Shown here piece after piece: positions 1 to 12,474 of a stretch of DNA of 64,000 nt. The stretch is taken from the NCBI GenBank assembly GCA_963969595.1, contig OZ018413.1, positions 2,501 to 66,500 on the forward strand, in the 5' to 3' direction. How positions within the stretch are numbered: position 1 is the first letter of the stretch; each line of letters opens with the position of its first letter. The stretch is from Neckera pumila (taxonomy: Eukaryota; Streptophyta; Bryopsida; Hypnales; Neckeraceae). A model generated the notes under the pieces. The model was not told the origin of the DNA and searched no databases. It saw only the letters and a program-made list of their open reading frames with translations. The position numbers were made by a program, and so were the translations under genes.

Positions 1-777
1 AATCCCAGCCCAAAAAAAGTATGTCAAAAATTCGGGAATGCCCATGTAACCCTAAACCCTTTCGATCGACAAAGGGGGTGTCGTACAACACTTGACATAC
101 TTCGGTGCATCGATTTATGAACGCATCATCCATGCAATATTTCAAGTTTGCCTTGTAGAAATGTTGGTGATGGTTGTGTTGTTCTTCCGAGAAGACCTTG
201 TTGATGTGGCACCACTCTATGTAATTAACACAATGCCCAAAATCCCATGGCTAAGGTACTTCCTCCCAACCTTTGAAGGCTAATTTTTTAGGGTTCCGTA
301 AAACATGCCACCTCTTTTGATGTTTGTTTCCTGGTCGTAGTCGGTCCTTATCTCACTGTTCCTTTGACGTTCTTGCCGATGTCTCCATCCCCTGGAAAAA
401 TTGGAAAAACTCCTCATACAAATCAAAAATGACCCTGCACACGCCTACAACCAGCTCAATGAAGAGGTGGAAGAGTTGGGAAATGCAGGGCGGGTACGAA
501 TGAAGGCGGGTATGGCTTATATAGTGGTCTATGGGATACGTCGGGGTGGGGACGTCCACGCGTCAGGACGGGGACTACTTAAGGGCGTTCATTCTCCTCA
601 TTTCCTTGCCAAATCTCTGTCCTATGCCTCATGTGCTAGTTCCTTGTGGTCTATGCAAGTGAGTTTGGTAGGCGGTAGGGCTTGGCCCACATACCATACC
701 TGATTTTTTTGTTTTTTGTTTTAAAATTGCATGTTTGGAGATTAATACAACAGCTCGTTCCAGAAGTTTTTTTTATT
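1..777. other. Upstream region of kinase-like pseudogene, no firm gene
   Basis: Short open stretches occur on the plus strand at 92-283 and 401-703, but I recognise no domain in either. They lie just upstream of and on the same strand as the kinase-like reading frame, so they could be degraded 5' exons of that gene. A run of T followed by TAG just before the ATG at 778 could be a splice acceptor. No function can be assigned. Confidence 0.25.
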
Positions 778-2301
778 ATGGTAGGAGAAAGGAGTGGGTC
801 CTCGGAGAAACGTCCGGTGTTTGTAGACTTGGATGATGTTTCTGAGACCATACTTCCGTCTACAAACACGTCAATGGCCTCGGGTTCATCAAATCCTTTG
901 TCATTAGCCCAAAAAAAACGCAAGAATCCACCAAATCCCCATATGCCCCCAAACGAATATGTGGTCGAAAGTAGAGCAATAGCTGTTGTGTTCTACACTC
1001 AACGATCTTCAAAAATGTTGATGAGGGAGTATTTGGCATCGAACGAAGAAGGATACCATAAATTGATTCTCGACTTGCAAAGGGAGTTGGAGTTGAAGTT
1101 TGAAGAATCTGAGAGATTCAACAATTTTTCAGATTATTGGTTGCACTCGGACTGGCTTGATAAACAAGTGATTGCGTTGACCACCAATATTGTAACAAGT
1201 TGGTGTTACCATACACGTAAGAAAGAAGATTGTAGTGACTGGGACATGGAGGATAAAGAGTTAGTTACCAAATTGACCATGATCCAGAAGTTTACTCAGC
1301 AATATTCTTCTTTGCGCAAAAAAAAACAGCCACCATGGAAAGCGACAATCGAAGACGAGATACAAGCTCATTGCGTGAGTGGAACCTTTAAGGCTTGAAA
1401 ATTCAGTGAAAGTGATTGCCATGCCAGGACAGAAAGCAATTGGTACATATGGGACCGTCAAGAAGGTGATGCTTACAAAATTGAAGAATATTCCCAATTG
1501 GGTCTTTTTTGCCGAAAAGATTTTAAAAACCCTAAACAAAAAGGAGAAGTGCCAAGCAATTATAAATGAGGCGGAGGGGTGTCCGGTGAAGCATCTTGGC
1601 ATCATTAGACTTGCATACCTGCATTCTAAAACAATGGAAGGCTATATGCTCTGGTGGATTGGGGAGTCTTTAATTTCTTTCTTATCCAAATACAACTCAA
1701 AAGTGAGCGAATTAGTGGAAGTGGATGAGATTGTACATCAGCAAGATACCAGCTTGACGAAGGAGGAACTTGGATGGATGGCAACTTATCGCAGAAATCG
1801 AGTGAACTTGGCACTATTGTTGCTTGTTATTGTGGGGAAGTGCCACAATGCACGGTATATACACAACGACATATCTCTGTCCAATGTTCTGCTCCATTTC
1901 GATCATTGGAAAGTTAATACGGTGTACATTGGGATTTGCGATAGGGGGCTTTCTGGCCGAGTTATAGAAAATGAGCCATCAAGGTATGGTTATCGCACCA
2001 TGAAGACCCTTCATAGGGAAAAAAATGGGTGAAAGTTTGCAACCCTAGAATTGTTCTATATATATGGAGAGGAGGGCTCAACGAACTCGCTTCAAGTCAT
2101 GCAACGAATACACTTGTATTCCATGGCTGCTGATGCATATGCGACGGATGGATAGCAAATCAAATTTGGAAAGAAAAATGGAATCCAAAGTTTTTTACGA
2201 CCAAAAACCTGGAGCAGCATAAAAACTACCTGGAGCAGCATAAAAATACAAAGTATTGGCATACTTTGCAATTGCCAAACACCTCATATATAAAACCATA
2301 A
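778..2301 (+). pseudogene. Atypical protein-kinase-like gene, decayed
   Basis: Two overlapping plus-strand frames (to 1398 and from 1379) belong to one gene broken by a frameshift near 1380. The first part is charged and unrecognised. The second resembles a protein kinase fold: a glycine-rich start (GTYGTVKK), a lysine in a short strand (FAEKIL), and a catalytic-loop-like HNDISLSNVLL in which the HRD arginine is replaced by asparagine. A DFG-like site reads ICDRG. After a TGA at 2030-2032 the same frame continues (ELFYIYGEEG, then LYSMAADAYAT) to a TAG at 2153. A further one-base shift at about 2150 reopens the frame (WIANQIWKEKW) to a TAA at 2299-2301. A direct duplication (LEQHKN twice) lies in this tail. 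At least two shifts and one stop make it a likely pseudogene. The kinase assignment is inferred from motifs only. Confidence 0.55.
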
Positions 2302-5160
2302 ATGTATACAATAGTCAAAACCCACGTATATATAATTTGTTTTTTCTTCCTTCAGTGCAATTGGATCACTTGTGTCTTGTGTGAATTGATCATTGATGAA
2401 TGTGTAGGAAGCAAGCATTTTTGAATGGAAAAGGGCATGGGCATATGGTAAATGTCTTTGGCATTTTAATTAGAAAATATCATTAAAAAAATGAAAACAT
2501 TTACCATTAAATTGAAAGAAATAAAGTGTATTGAATATCGTTAAGAATATTTAATTTTTGTATTTCAACATCGTGTTAAAGATTGATTGATTGATTTAGA
2601 GAATATGTAACTGATTTACGAAGTTATTTCAAGCTTTTTTTTTTAAATAGAAAGATTTTCTTGGGTTTATCTTTTGTTAGTTAAACCCTGATATATATTA
2701 GACTATGTCACCCTAAACGCCCCAAAATTGCTATTTTTAGTATAAGCACAAATTTTAGGAAAAAAAACATTTCAGATGCATGTAACCGTAGGATCTTCTA
2801 ATACATTTGTTTGAGAAGATGTGGGAAGAATTTTAGAAATTTCTACTGTGTGGATTGCAAGATATTAGCAATTGAATTCATAGAAACCCTCTTTTGCCCA
2901 TGCAAAAATCTAGTTGGCTACACTTAAGAAGGTCACATTTGTACCTACAAAATTCCTAAATGGCGGTTAGTCTTTAAGTCGACTCTTCAACATAAGTTCG
3001 GTACATGTTCATAAAATTTCAAATCATTTGGAATTGTACAACATATAGAAAAAACTTTGTAAATAGGAAGAAGTAAGAATGATTCTAAGTATTAAATTGT
3101 TAATAATTTTTTTATAGAATTGCAAAATGAAAATTGTAGTAGTTGTAATGTTGGAATACACAATTTACATTCATTTATTTATTTTTTCCCAGAAATTGTG
3201 ATAATAGAATTCAATTAAGGACTCTAGAGTTTGTTTTAGGAGTTTGTCCGTAACTACCCGCAAGCTAAAATTGCTCATAACTTTCATCTCATAAATAAAA
3301 AGGAAATGATTCAAAGCTTCCCACATATACATAAGTGTAAAGAACAGATTTCAAGTTTTAACTTTTTTTTAAAAAGTGATTCTTCAGAATTTTTTAGAGC
3401 TACCATGGTATATTGAAAATGACACATCATATAATAACTTTTTAACCGCGTGGTCAAAAGCTCTGGAAATTACTAGACCTTGAAGCTACTCCTCAAGCAC
3501 ATGTTGTGTGAAAATTTCAAAAGAAAACAAAAAAGTCCATTTGTAGTGAGTTGTCTAAAATTGCTATGTTGTCAAAAAATGTAGCTTGGACGTTTAGGGT
3601 TTAAGCTTCATAAAATTCTGAAAAGTTCAACTTAATAGAAACAATTTCTGTGGTGTTGTGCACTTGTTCAAGTATTTCCACAATCTAACTATGCATTCTT
3701 TCAATTTTTTTTTTTTATTAGAAGTTTAGAACCATTGGTATATAAATTAATTTAATTTATAGAAACAAAATTCAGTTGGAAAGTGGAAAGTAGAAACCCA
3801 ACCCTTTTACATTTTATAACCAAACTTACATAACAACTTAGGTACTCATTGAAAATACTTGTTTCTTCATTTTGAATGAAGTGCCAAAGTTGCAATATAA
3901 TATGTTCTAGTGGTGCTTTAAATTTCAACATTCATCTACATATTGGATAGAAAATATTACATTAGCACATATCACGTCATTGATTGTATTTTAATCCATT
4001 GTTTGGCGATTTTAACCAAGAAGTTTCTTAATTCAAGTTTTCTAGAAAAAAAATTATTCAGAATCTTTTGCAACTTTTTACCAATATTATCTTATCTTGG
4101 TGCAATATGGCACTAGAAAGCACATAGAGGTCCTAATTGAAAGTTTTTTGGTAATGCCAAAAATGACATTAATCCCTAAATGCCCAAGACAACAAAATAG
4201 GGTATCGACAATATTGTGAAGTTAACCTCTAAAGGACCATCTATCCCCTTGGAGGACAAATTGGGTCTGGACAAGTTCCTGTAGTTTTAACTTTTAGTGA
4301 AAGTTTTTGGGATTTTTTGAGGTTGTCAATTGTGTGAGAGCTTTGTGGATATAAATTTTTTTTTCAATCATGGCTTGGAAGCAAAAGTTATAATACAGTA
4401 AGCAAAATTAGAGTTTGGCAGGGGGCCAAAAAAAATCACAAAGAGTCAAAATAGATTTTACAATTATTTTCCCCTACAAGATTATATTTTTTTCTACATG
4501 TTAAACTTTGATTCATTCTATTTGGACTACTTATGAGAAAGTTATAGACAATCATAGTTCTTCTGGCAATCTAAGCATCTTTTTGAAAAAATAAGTTATA
4601 GAACTCATTTTGGAATGCAATTTTTAAAATTTTACAAAAAAAATTGTAAGATAGGGTTTAGTTTGTATGTTAGAACCATCCCACCATTGGGATTATTGTG
4701 TTCCAATTACCTCTTGAAGCTATTAACGGTATAATATTCCTTTGAATCTTGACCGTACTGTTACTTATCAATTTTTAATGTGTGAAAATTAAATGTTTTT
4801 TTTAATAATCTTCTTTACCCTAGATTCTCAATTTGACTATTCAACATAAAATGTTAGGAGAATATGATCTTTAGTGCAATAATTTTAAGTGAAGAAGATT
4901 CAAAGCCAAAAGATCTACTTGAACAAGGTGCCAAAAAAATTGTTTTTTCCACTTTGAATGCAAAAATCTTGCAATCTACGTGGCAAAAGTTTCTGAAATT
5001 TTTTCCACACATTCCTGTACTAGTCTAGTATAAGATCCTATGGTTAGATATGCAAAAAAGAAAACATTTCTAAAGTTTTCTTGGCTTTGCAATAGAAATG
5101 GCAGTTTTGAATGTCTTCTGATGGAAGAAATGCCTTGGTCCTTTATTAGGGGTTAAATAA
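2302..5160. other. AT-rich intergenic DNA, no gene seen
   Basis: About 2.9 kb of AT-rich sequence with no coding frame of any length and no recognised RNA gene. Short phrases such as 'ctatttttagta' and 'cctaaatgccc' recur elsewhere in the window (for example 17.3 kb and 43.2 kb). This suggests old dispersed repeats rather than unique DNA. Confidence 0.5.
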
Positions 5161-5300
5161 ATCCGAACCAAATTTCTACTTTTAGTAGTGTATATTTTTG
5201 AAAGGTTCTTCTTAAAGTCTACTTTTAGCATCAAAAATCCAATCTTCAAAACAAATGGTTACGATTTTTCTATTCAAGATTTTGTGCAAGGATAACCATT
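5161..5300 (+). repeat. Dispersed repeat, inverted copy near 43.1 kb
   Basis: The stretch running from 'acttttagtagtgtatattt' to 'ctattcaagattttg' reappears on the opposite strand at about 43020-43160, with many small differences. The similarity stops close to the start of the GC-rich minisatellite at 5330. It is therefore an old interspersed repeat, possibly cut by a later insertion. The family is unknown. Confidence 0.55.
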
Positions 5301-5329
5301 GCAATCTTGACTTCACTGAATCCGTCCAT

Positions 5330-5490
5330 GCCCCTACCTCTTCTTTACGCGCCCTATCTCACATCCGCGCCCCAACTTCTTCCATTCCCGCCCTGTCTCA
5401 CGTCTGTGCCCCTACTACTTCCGTCTGCGCCTGGCCGCTGACGTTCGCGCTTCGACGCTGAGGTTCGTGCACCTACCGCTTCCGTCTGCG
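5330..5490 (+). repeat. GC-rich 39-bp tandem repeat
   Basis: Units begin at 5330, 5369 and 5408 (39, 39 and about 41 bp), and a degenerate unit runs on to about 5490. Each starts with 'gcccc(t/a)ac' and ends with 'cacrtcygy'-like sequence. In one plus-strand frame the repeat translates as a 13-residue unit (APTSS..ALSH..). It is strikingly GC-rich against an AT-rich background and lies 5' of the hAT-like remnant. It may be a minisatellite or a subterminal part of that transposon. Confidence 0.6.
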
Positions 5491-6352
5491 CCCAACGTCC
5501 TGCTTGGCAGCCAAATGGCGGCAACAGGGCAGCCACGTGGCTATTTTTTGGCTTATGAGAAAGTCAACTATGTGTTGACTACATCGGACGGGCGGGACCT
5601 CTACCGGACGGGCGACGGACGTCCGCCCAGTATGACAACCCTGAGTGGCCCCCACTACCTGGTGATAGCGACCTTTCACACTTGGTTTTTGATTATGGAG
5701 ATACTCACGTTTTTGCAAGATGCCATGGTAAATTGACAGGGGTGCATATCTATATCACAAAAGAGGAGAACAATTGGATGTAGAACAACATTCAGCGCCA
5801 ATTTTCAAGCAAGTTCTCTCCCCTTTTTTTTGGAGTTGTTTTGCATTTGGAGTCATAGTTTATGTTTAGGATTATTGTTTCCAAATTTTTTTTGTTCTCT
5901 TCATTCCAAATTTATTTTTTTCCAATTTTTTTTGGTTATCTTGTTTCTATTTTTTTTTGTCATCTTTCCTTTTTTTGGTTCTCTTTGTGTCTGTATTGTC
6001 TGTCATGTGGCAGCACAAGTGAGGTAGCAGAGTTGGTTCTTCATTAAACCTTATCTATCTTGTTTTCAAATTGTTTTTGGGTATATTCAGCGTTTACTTC
6101 TTTTGGGTTGAATGTTTGAAAATTGAAATGGTAAGTATACTTAAGCAATTCCTGAAACTAACCCTAATATAAATTGAATGCAAGAAAGTGAATGCTTTTC
6201 AATTGATTGCTTGAAATTGAAAGCTTCATAAGAATCTCAATTGAATGGTAAGTGATTAAACTTGAATTAGAAGGCAAGTGTACTTCCATATTTCAATTTC
6301 CTTTGATGCTTGTAATCCATGTATTGATGCTTGGGTTTTAACTTGTGCAGAG

Positions 6353-6970
6353 ATGGCCCAGTCACTTTCCGATAAACTAGACCACAAGTTCCCTCAACAA
6401 GAGCTAGTGGATGCATTTGGGATAATATATCTCCAGTATTGGTAGCAAGATGGTGTTAACAAGAATTTTGGCCATCACTTAGTGGTGCTGAAAGAGTTCT
6501 ATGCAAAAGCCAAGGTGGTAAACAAAGGGCAACCTCTGTGTGCTGGTGGTCTCCCCTATATTGTGTCAAAGATGCTCTGAGCATCCAATCTTGACAACCA
6601 ACAAGGCCTCTTCAAGATAACGATGAAGGCAAATACTGAAGTCACTTGTGGCCCACCCTTCCACATCAATCCCGTCATTAAATTGTGGCGGAAACTCTTC
6701 CAATCACGGCATTTGAGTAAGCTGATTTTAGAGTATTTTAAGGTTGCTGAAATAGGTTCTTGCTTGGTTTTTGGTTCAGTGGAGGATGAGAGGTGCTTCT
6801 CTACTCTTAAGTTCCTAAAATCTTGCCAAAGAAACAGGTTAGGGAAGCACCTATCCCTTGTTGTGCGCATGTTTGGCCAAAATTACTTTTCACTTAAAGA
6901 TTTCCCTTACACGAAAGCCATTGAGTCAAGGAAAAGTGCAAAGAAGGTTGGTTGGCAAGGGAATGTATAA
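6353..6970 (+). pseudogene. hAT-type transposase C-terminal remnant
   Basis: A single plus-strand frame runs from the ATG at 6353, just after a 'tgtgcag' acceptor-like site, to the stop at 6970. It is interrupted only by in-frame stops at 6443 and 6578. The C-terminal third holds the motif series SVEDERCFSTLKF, RNRLGKHL and VVRMFGQNYF followed by FPYTKAIE. This matches the C-terminal dimerisation region of hAT-superfamily transposases and related zinc-finger proteins. The catalytic N-terminal half was not recognised upstream. Two stops and the missing half indicate a non-functional copy. Confidence 0.6.
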
Positions 6971-8450
6971 ACTAGAGGAGTAGGACCAATATCCTCACCA
7001 TGGAAATTTGTTTTCCTTAGTTTTCATGAGGTTAGGCTTGCCTTGTAACTCAAGTTTTCTTTAACACAAGAAAGAGCAGATCTTGTTGCCCAAGACTGCT
7101 GCAATCTATTACCCAAGACTGCCGTGACTGAGGCTTGACAATGGAAGCGTAACATTGGAGCTTAGGGGAATCATTGTGTCATTTGTAACTCTTTTTTAAC
7201 CCTTTGATGTGTCTTGTTTATCTTGTGGTATATGCAGAACACAAACACTGCAATTGGGCACAGTGGGCAGTTTAAAGGGTTCAATTCCCTTGTTTGTGAC
7301 ATTTATATTTCTCATATAGGACTTAGATTCTCAAAAAAGAAGTTTGTAATTGTTCTATTCAAATTTAACTAAAATAGCCCTTTGACATTTTGAACTAAAA
7401 ATGGCATTAGCCCATTACCCAACAAACTGTTTTATTACTTGGCAATTTAGCGACATAAAATAAGAAAGAGTAGCTTTCACTTTTGCACCAAATTCCTCCA
7501 CATATAGCAAATTGTGCTCTAGCACAAAAAAAAATTTAGGCAAACTTCAACTTCTTAAATTTCAAAATATCTCCCTATCCCCACCAACAGAATTAGAGGT
7601 CGCTAGAAAAGCTCCCTAGCCTTGGACGGCTAGAGCCTATTGGCAAATTTAAAAAACAAGTTCTAAGATCGCAGATAATTACCATGATATAATAGGCAAT
7701 GTTAAAAAAATATGTGTAGTGCAAAAAACTCACTTCATGAGAATTTCAAGATTTCTGACCCTATCAAGGAAGGTCTAAAAAAATCCTTTTCTTATATAAG
7801 CTTGCAATCTACACAATGAAATGGACTAGAAATTTCTACATTCCTATAGTAGCCATCTAGTATACTTTCATATAAATAAATTTCAAAAAACAAACTTTTT
7901 ATATTGTATTTTTTCTCAATGCTTTAAACATGATAATTTTTGACAACTTATTAAATATACTCTCAATCCTATAGGCATTAACTTCCAAAATTGACACCAA
8001 GGCTAGAAACAAAAATCAAGTTACCTAATTATAAGCACAATAGTTAAAGCAACTAGAGTAAACTTGCTACTGGAAAAAGATAAAAACTTACATGGTCTTC
8101 TTCTTGAAGGACTTCAAAATAATCATTTGATATTTCCATGTAAAAAGTCTTCTCAATAAAGAATCCTTAGATTTTGATGTTGCCAACAAAAGGATGTAAG
8201 TGAATGGTAGTGCTACAATCACTTCTATGGCTAAATTTGCCAACCCTTAGTTTCATATTCTTCACAAAAACAATAGATGAAGAAAATGCAAGAGGTGACA
8301 ACCTCTATGAACATGTTCCTGGAGTCATTTCCAACCAATGCAATAGTTCTCAACCAATGATCAACACCATAACATATTCACAAATGATGAAAACTACACT
8401 GAAGAGCTCCAAACAACATAGGCTACTACTAGTCAAGATTGCCAACCTCG
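6971..8450. other. Intergenic DNA 3' of PPR locus A
   Basis: No gene is seen. From about 7975 the sequence aligns with 36210-37076 downstream of PPR locus B, for example 'ttccaaaattgacaccaagg' against 'ttccaaaattcacaccaagg'. That part belongs to the segmental duplication and probably includes the 3' UTR of the minus-strand PPR gene. The open stretch at 8204-8506 is antisense to the PPR end and is not supported as a gene. Confidence 0.5.
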
Positions 8451-11400
8451 TCACCAATAATCACCACAAGTACACACACCATTTTGGAAGTGGTGAAAGC
8501 GATTAGCATCCCTCACAACAATCTCTCGATCAATCGCCTTGGAGATAAACTTGGTTGCTGTATGGCAATCTAAACACACTCGGAGGTTCTTGAACACCCG
8601 AATTGGCTCTCCAGGAGGTGTCCGCATGAGTCCGTAAGCAATAGCCAACTTCTCACTATGGGAGCAAAGAGCAAGTTCTTTCTCCTCCTCATCAATGGAC
8701 CGCAACACTAGCCGGGTATCAGGAACGTACCCTTCCGCCTTAATTCTCTCACTCAATCTCCTCAGCTCAGCATAGATCTCCTTCGCTTCTGAGTGAGAAG
8801 TATCCCCTACCACGAAGTGGTGGACCTTGTTATCAACTTCAATCCAGCTACGCCCTGGCTCCTTGCGTATACCTCTCTCCTGCATCATAGTGCGCACCCA
8901 CAACACCTCCTCCCACTTGCCAGCTGCAGCATAGATATTCGAGAGAAGCACGTATGCAGAAGCATTCTTCGGTTCCAACTTGAGCCACTCACTAGCGGCA
9001 AGTTTGCCCAACTCCACATTACCGTACGTTCTACAAGCACCAAGCAAGGCTCCCCAAGTTGCACAATTTGGTTCCACCGGCATGTTGTCAATCAAGAGCT
9101 TTGCTTCCTCCAAGTGTCCTGCTCGGCCAAGAACATCCACCATGCAGGTACAAGCCAATACAGTAGGTTCGATGCCATAATCTTGTGTCATAGCCAGAAA
9201 ATGTCTACGGCTCTCATCCACAAGGCCAGCATGACTACAGGCCGACAACACAGCAGCGAAGGAGACCACATCAGGCTTCACACCGTCTGCAATCATATTT
9301 TTGAACAATTCCAGGGCTTCGTGCCCACATCCATGGTCTGCAAGTTCACCAATCATCACGTTCCACGTGATCAGGTCACGATCCTCCATCCGGTCAAAAA
9401 CTAGCCGAGCATCATCCAAACTCCCACACTTTCCATACATGTGGACAAGCGCATTGCCCACACGCAAATTCGACTCAAGTCCCGCTTGGAGGACATGCAT
9501 GTGAACCTCCTTCACCCACTCCAAAGCCCCTGCGCTTGAACATGGATTCAGAATGCTCGCAAACGTGAATGCATCGGGTTCCAAGCCTTCCCTTTGCATT
9601 TGCATAAACAGCTCATATGCTTCTTGCCCACATCCATGTTCGGCAAGTCCACCAATCATCACGGTCCACGTAAGCAGGTCACGATCCTCCATCCGGTCAA
9701 AAACTAGCCGAGCATCATCCAAACTCTCACACTTTCCATACATGTGGACAAGCGCATTGCCCACACGCAAATTCGACTCAAGTCCCGCTTGGAGGACATG
9801 CTTGTGAACCTCCTTCACCCACTCCAAAGCCCCTGCGCTTGAACATGGATTCAGAATGCTCGCAAACGTGAATGCATCGGGTTCCAAGCCTTCCCTTTGC
9901 ATTTGCATAAACAGCTCATATGCTTCTTGCCCACATCCATGTTCGGCAAGTCCACCAATCATCACGGTCCACGTAAGCAGGTCACGATCCTCCATCCGGT
10001 CAAAAACTAGCCGAGCATCATCCAAACTCCCACACTTTCCATACATGAGGACAAGCGCAGTGCCCACACGCAAATTCGACTCAAGTCCCGCTTGGAGGAC
10101 ATGCCTGTGAACCTCCTTCACCCACTCCAAAGCCCCTGCGCTTGAACATGGATTCAGAATGCTCGCAAACGTGAATGCATCGGGTTCCAAGCCTTCCCTT
10201 TGCATTTGCAAAAACAGCTCATATGCTTCTTGCCCACATCCGTGTTCGGCAAGTCCACCAACCATCACGGTCCACGTAAGCAGGTCACGATCCTCCATCC
10301 GGTCAAAAACCAGCCGAGCATCTTCCAAACTCCCACACTTTCCATACATGTGGACAAGCGCAGTGCCCACACGCAAATCCAACTCAAGTCCCGCTTGGAG
10401 GATATGCCTGTGAACCTCCCTCACCCACTCCAAAGCCCCTGCGCTTGAACATGGATTCAGAATGCTCGCAAACGTGAATGCATCGGGTTCCAAGCCTTCC
10501 CTTTGCATTTGCAAAAACAGCTCATATGCTTCTTGCCCACATCCGTGTTTGGCAAGTCCACCAATCATCACGTTCCATGTGATCAGGTCACGATCCTCCA
10601 TCCGATCAAAAACTAGCCGAGCATCTTCCAAACTCCCACACTTTCCATACATGTGGACAAGCGCATTGCCCACACGCAAATTCGACTCAAGTCCCGCTTG
10701 GAGGACATGCCTGTGAACCTCCTTCACCCACTCCAAAGCCCCTGCGCTTGAACATGGATTCAGAATGCTCGCAAATGTGAATGCATCGGGTTCCAAGCCT
10801 TCCCTTTGCATTTGCATAAACAGCTCATATGCTTCTTGCCCACACCCATGTTGTGCAAGTCCACCAATCATCACAGTCCACGTGAGCAGGTCACGATCCT
10901 CCATCCGATCAAAAACTAGACGAGCATCAACCAAACTCCCACACTTTCCATACATGCGGACAAGCGCATTGCCCACACGCAAATTCGACTCAAGTCCCGC
11001 TTGGAGGACATGCTTGTGAACCTCCTTCACCCACTCCAAAGCCCCTGCGCTTGAACATGGATTCAGAATGCTCGCAAACGTGATTGTATTGGGTTCCAAG
11101 CCTTCCCTTTGCAATTGCAAAAACAGCTCATATGCTTCTTGCCCACATCCGTGTTCGGCAAGTCCACCAATCATCACGTTCCATGTGATCAGGTCACGAT
11201 CCTCCATCCGATCAAAAACTAGCCGAGCATCAACCAAACTCTCACACTTTCCATACATGTGGACAAGCGCATTGCCCACACGCAAATTCGACTCAAGTCC
11301 CGCTTGGAGGACATGCTTGTGAACCTCCTTCACCCACTCCAAAGCCCCTGCGCTTGAACATGGATTCAGAATGCTCGCAAACGTGATTGCATCGGGTTCC

Positions 11401-12474
11401 AAGCCCTCCCTTTGCATTTGCATAAACAGCTCATATGCTTCTTGCCCACATCCATGTTCGGCAAGTCCACCAATCATCACGTTCCACGTGATCAGGTCAC
11501 GATCCTCCATCCTATCAAACACTAGCCGAGCATCAACCAAACTCCCACACTTTCCATACATGTGGACAAGCGCATTGCCCACACGCAAATTCGACTCAAG
11601 TCCCGCTTGGAGGACATGCCTGTGAACCTCCTTCACCCAGTCCAAAGCCCCTGCGCTTGAACATGGATTCAGAATGCTCGCAAACGTGAATGCATCGGGT
11701 TCCAAGCCTTCCTGTTTCATTTGGAGAAGCAGTCCATAGGCCTCCTGCCCAAATCCATGCTCTGCAAGTCCACCGATCATTGTGTTCCATGAGATCACGT
11801 CGTGTTCCTCCATTCGCCAAAAAACTACTCGGGCGTCATTGATACTGCCACAATTTGCATACATGCGAATAAGCGCATTGCCCATACGCACATCTGATTC
11901 AAGCCCAGCATGTCTTAGACACGCATGAACGTCTTTGCCCCACTGCAAAGCTGATGGATCGGCACATGCCTTCAGGATGCTCGAGAAAGTAAATACATCT
12001 GGCTGGACCCCTTTTTGGCACATTTGATTGAAAAGTTCCATTGCTTTGTCAGCATGTTTGTGCATTGCATAACCTCCAATCATAATGTTCCAACTGAACA
12101 CGTTCTTGTTCACAAGTTTATCAAACACTCCACGTGCAGCCTCCAATTCTCCACACCTGATATACACGCTCACTAGGTTGTTTGCCACATATGTATTCTG
12201 CTCCATTCCACTCTGGTTGATGTAGCCGTGAACCTGCTTCGCGACATTAACATTAAGGTTTTTCTCCTTCAAGCACCGTCTCAAAACTTCAACATATATA
12301 AACGAGTCGATGGCCATGCCTTGTTCTAGTCCATTCTTCAAATTACCAATTGCTTCAGTCGTGCTTCTTGCAGTTTTCAAGGACATACTACCGCCACCAC
12401 CCGGTACAATATGCCTCGACTCTCTTGCAGTACTAGGCACAATGCATCCTCTTCCATTGTAGCCCTCAGATAGC
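8451..12474 (-). CDS. PLS-class PPR protein with E and DYW domains, locus A
   Basis: An intronless minus-strand frame encoding a large PPR protein. Numbering from the GTG at 12438-12440 gives 1329 residues. The first in-frame ATG is residue 19, but the frame stays open upstream to an AG acceptor at 12475 (see the fusion finding). N-terminal PPR motifs (about 30-248) are followed by eight near-identical 101-residue PLS triplets (about 249-1057), each made of 35, 33 and 33 residues. E motifs then lead to a DYW domain (about 1196-1329) starting GRSWIEVDNK. The deaminase HxE signature is H1261/E1263 (HSE), the zinc cysteines are C1289 and C1292, and the protein ends CGDYW. Such proteins usually bind organellar transcripts and edit cytidine to uridine. 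The zinc and catalytic residues look intact. No transit peptide is visible at residue 1 or 19, which fits an N-terminus supplied by upstream exons. The target RNA is unknown. Confidence 0.93.
9273..11696 (-). repeat. Eight-copy 303-bp tandem array inside the PPR gene
   Basis: Equivalent positions ('gaatgctcgcaaa') occur at about 9553, 9856, 10159, 10462, 10765, 11068, 11371 and 11674, spaced exactly 303 bp. Each unit encodes one PLS triplet of 101 residues (L-type 35, S-type 33, P-type 33). Copies differ at only a few positions. The eighth triplet in protein order (lowest coordinates) diverges at its end, where it joins the E region. Near-identity and strict phase point to recent unequal crossing over or gene conversion. 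Confidence 0.95.

Noticed and set aside
9301..11625. Series of seven or eight plus-strand 84-residue frames spaced 303 bp apart
   Set aside because: They are antisense shadows of the PPR triplet array; the regular spacing comes from the repeat, and the sense strand has a complete protein with DYW end.
12438..12440. GTG codon as the true start of PPR locus A
   Set aside because: Plant nuclear genes rarely start at GTG. The frame continues upstream to a splice acceptor in both paralogues, and the first ATG is residue 19.
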